Shown in pieces: positions 63,697 to 64,000 of a stretch of 64,000 nucleotides of DNA. Made by a program: the position numbers and the translations under genes. The stretch is from NCBI GenBank assembly GCA_014378845.1, contig JACMNB010000007.1, positions 62,001 to 126,000 of the forward strand. Direction: 5' to 3'. Position 1 is the first letter of the stretch. Every line of letters begins with the position of its first letter. The notes beneath the pieces are model-generated. The model was not told where the DNA came from, ran no database searches, and saw only the letters and a program-made list of their open reading frames with translations. Origin of the DNA: Methylotenera sp. (GTDB lineage Bacteria > Pseudomonadota > Gammaproteobacteria > Burkholderiales > Methylophilaceae).

Positions 63697-64000
63697 AAGT
63701 TTTTTGCGGCTCAGTAATTTTAGCTTCAACCAATCTTTGCAAGCGTTTTTGCTCTTGAAACTCCGCATTTTTAATTTCGCGCATTACACTTTGCATGTCA
63801 ACTGCTTTTTTAGTTTCTGCAAATTGGCCTGTTAATACTGAGTCAACACTTAAATCGCCGCGCTCATACAGCGCCCAAATTTCTTTTGCGTATTGTGTTG
63901 TCAATAATTCGGGCGCAAATTGGCCAAAGTAATTCGCCAAGTTAGTCACATCGCGCACCAGCATGTCTTTGGCGTGGTTATTGCCTGCGGCGTCTACCGC
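63695..64000 (-). CDS. RIO-like serine kinase, C-terminal part (partial)
   Basis: The frame continues off the right edge. The 101 residues visible begin AVDAAGNNHAKDMLVRDV and go on with NLANYFGQFAPELLTTQYAKEIW, which resembles the C-terminal part of the RIO1-like kinases of proteobacteria (the PA4780 group), just after their metal-binding Asp. The end is helical and charged. The catalytic domain lies outside the window, so the call rests on this tail alone. It converges with glnE across the repeat hairpin. Confidence 0.6.
   Translation of the reverse strand, partial: AVDAAGNNHAKDMLVRDVTNLANYFGQFAPELLTTQYAKEIWALYERGDLSVDSVLTGQFAETKKAVDMQSVMREIKNAEFQEQKRLQRLVEAKITEPQKT

Noticed and set aside
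1-64000. CRISPR array, prophage, toxin-antitoxin or defence island
   Set aside because: No regularly spaced repeats with unique spacers, no phage structural or integrase genes, and no recognisable toxin or defence genes are visible anywhere in the window.

Overview
The window looks like a core chromosomal segment of a betaproteobacterium. I infer the family Methylophilaceae or a close relative (Methylotenera-like methylotrophs) from gene content, neighbourhood order and moderately AT-rich composition. There is no 16S gene or methylotrophy marker here to settle the genus. No prophage, CRISPR array, intact insertion sequence or toxin/defence island is visible. Nearly all of the DNA is housekeeping, and the less ordinary material sits in the intergenic spacers.

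Layout. 1-3078: end of lon, hupB, tRNA-Val, tRNA-Asp, ppiD. 3127-10163 (leftward): fabI, two peptide ABC permeases, a peptide-binding lipoprotein, mltD, gloB. 10185-15655 (rightward): a methyltransferase, rnhA, dnaQ, then the complete dTDP-L-rhamnose set rfbBACD. 15975-22685 (leftward): queD, an EAL protein, an HD-GYP protein, rsgA, a small cytochrome c and an M48 protease. 22848-28501: orn, glgA, crcB, a small lipoprotein with a damaged start, and rne. 29096-32168 (rightward): rluC, a HAD phosphatase, a Rieske ferredoxin and an SppA-type protease. 33103-42987 is a carbohydrate-storage block: pgi and glgB leftward; glgC, a GH57 hydrolase, malQ and a ROK glucokinase rightward. 43071-51299: an EAL-CBS-GGDEF protein, then tldD, a nitrilase-family amidase and yhdP leftward. 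51489-58080: yheS-type ABC-F, an unknown protein, a lipoprotein hydrolase, prfC and a glycosyltransferase. 58606-64000: a 54-residue candidate small protein, acs, glnE and the end of a RIO-like kinase gene.

How the genes connect. The glycogen genes form a nearly complete cycle: GlgC makes ADP-glucose, GlgA and GlgB build the polymer, the GH57 enzyme and MalQ can break it down, the ROK kinase phosphorylates free glucose and Pgi feeds glucose-6-phosphate to fructose-6-phosphate. No glycogen phosphorylase or GlgX lies in the window, so local gene content favours a hydrolytic route. Three cyclic-di-GMP proteins are present, two of them with altered domains (a degenerate GGDEF, and an HD-GYP domain with Gln in place of the motif His).

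The most informative non-coding material is a set of dispersed palindromic repeats: a ~200-bp family in two diverged copies, a 33-nt element in three copies, REP-like inverted pairs and short tandem repeats. They concentrate at 32225-33085, 53424-53595, 58175-58516 and 63613-63696, mostly at gene ends. I did not find a clearly new multi-gene system.
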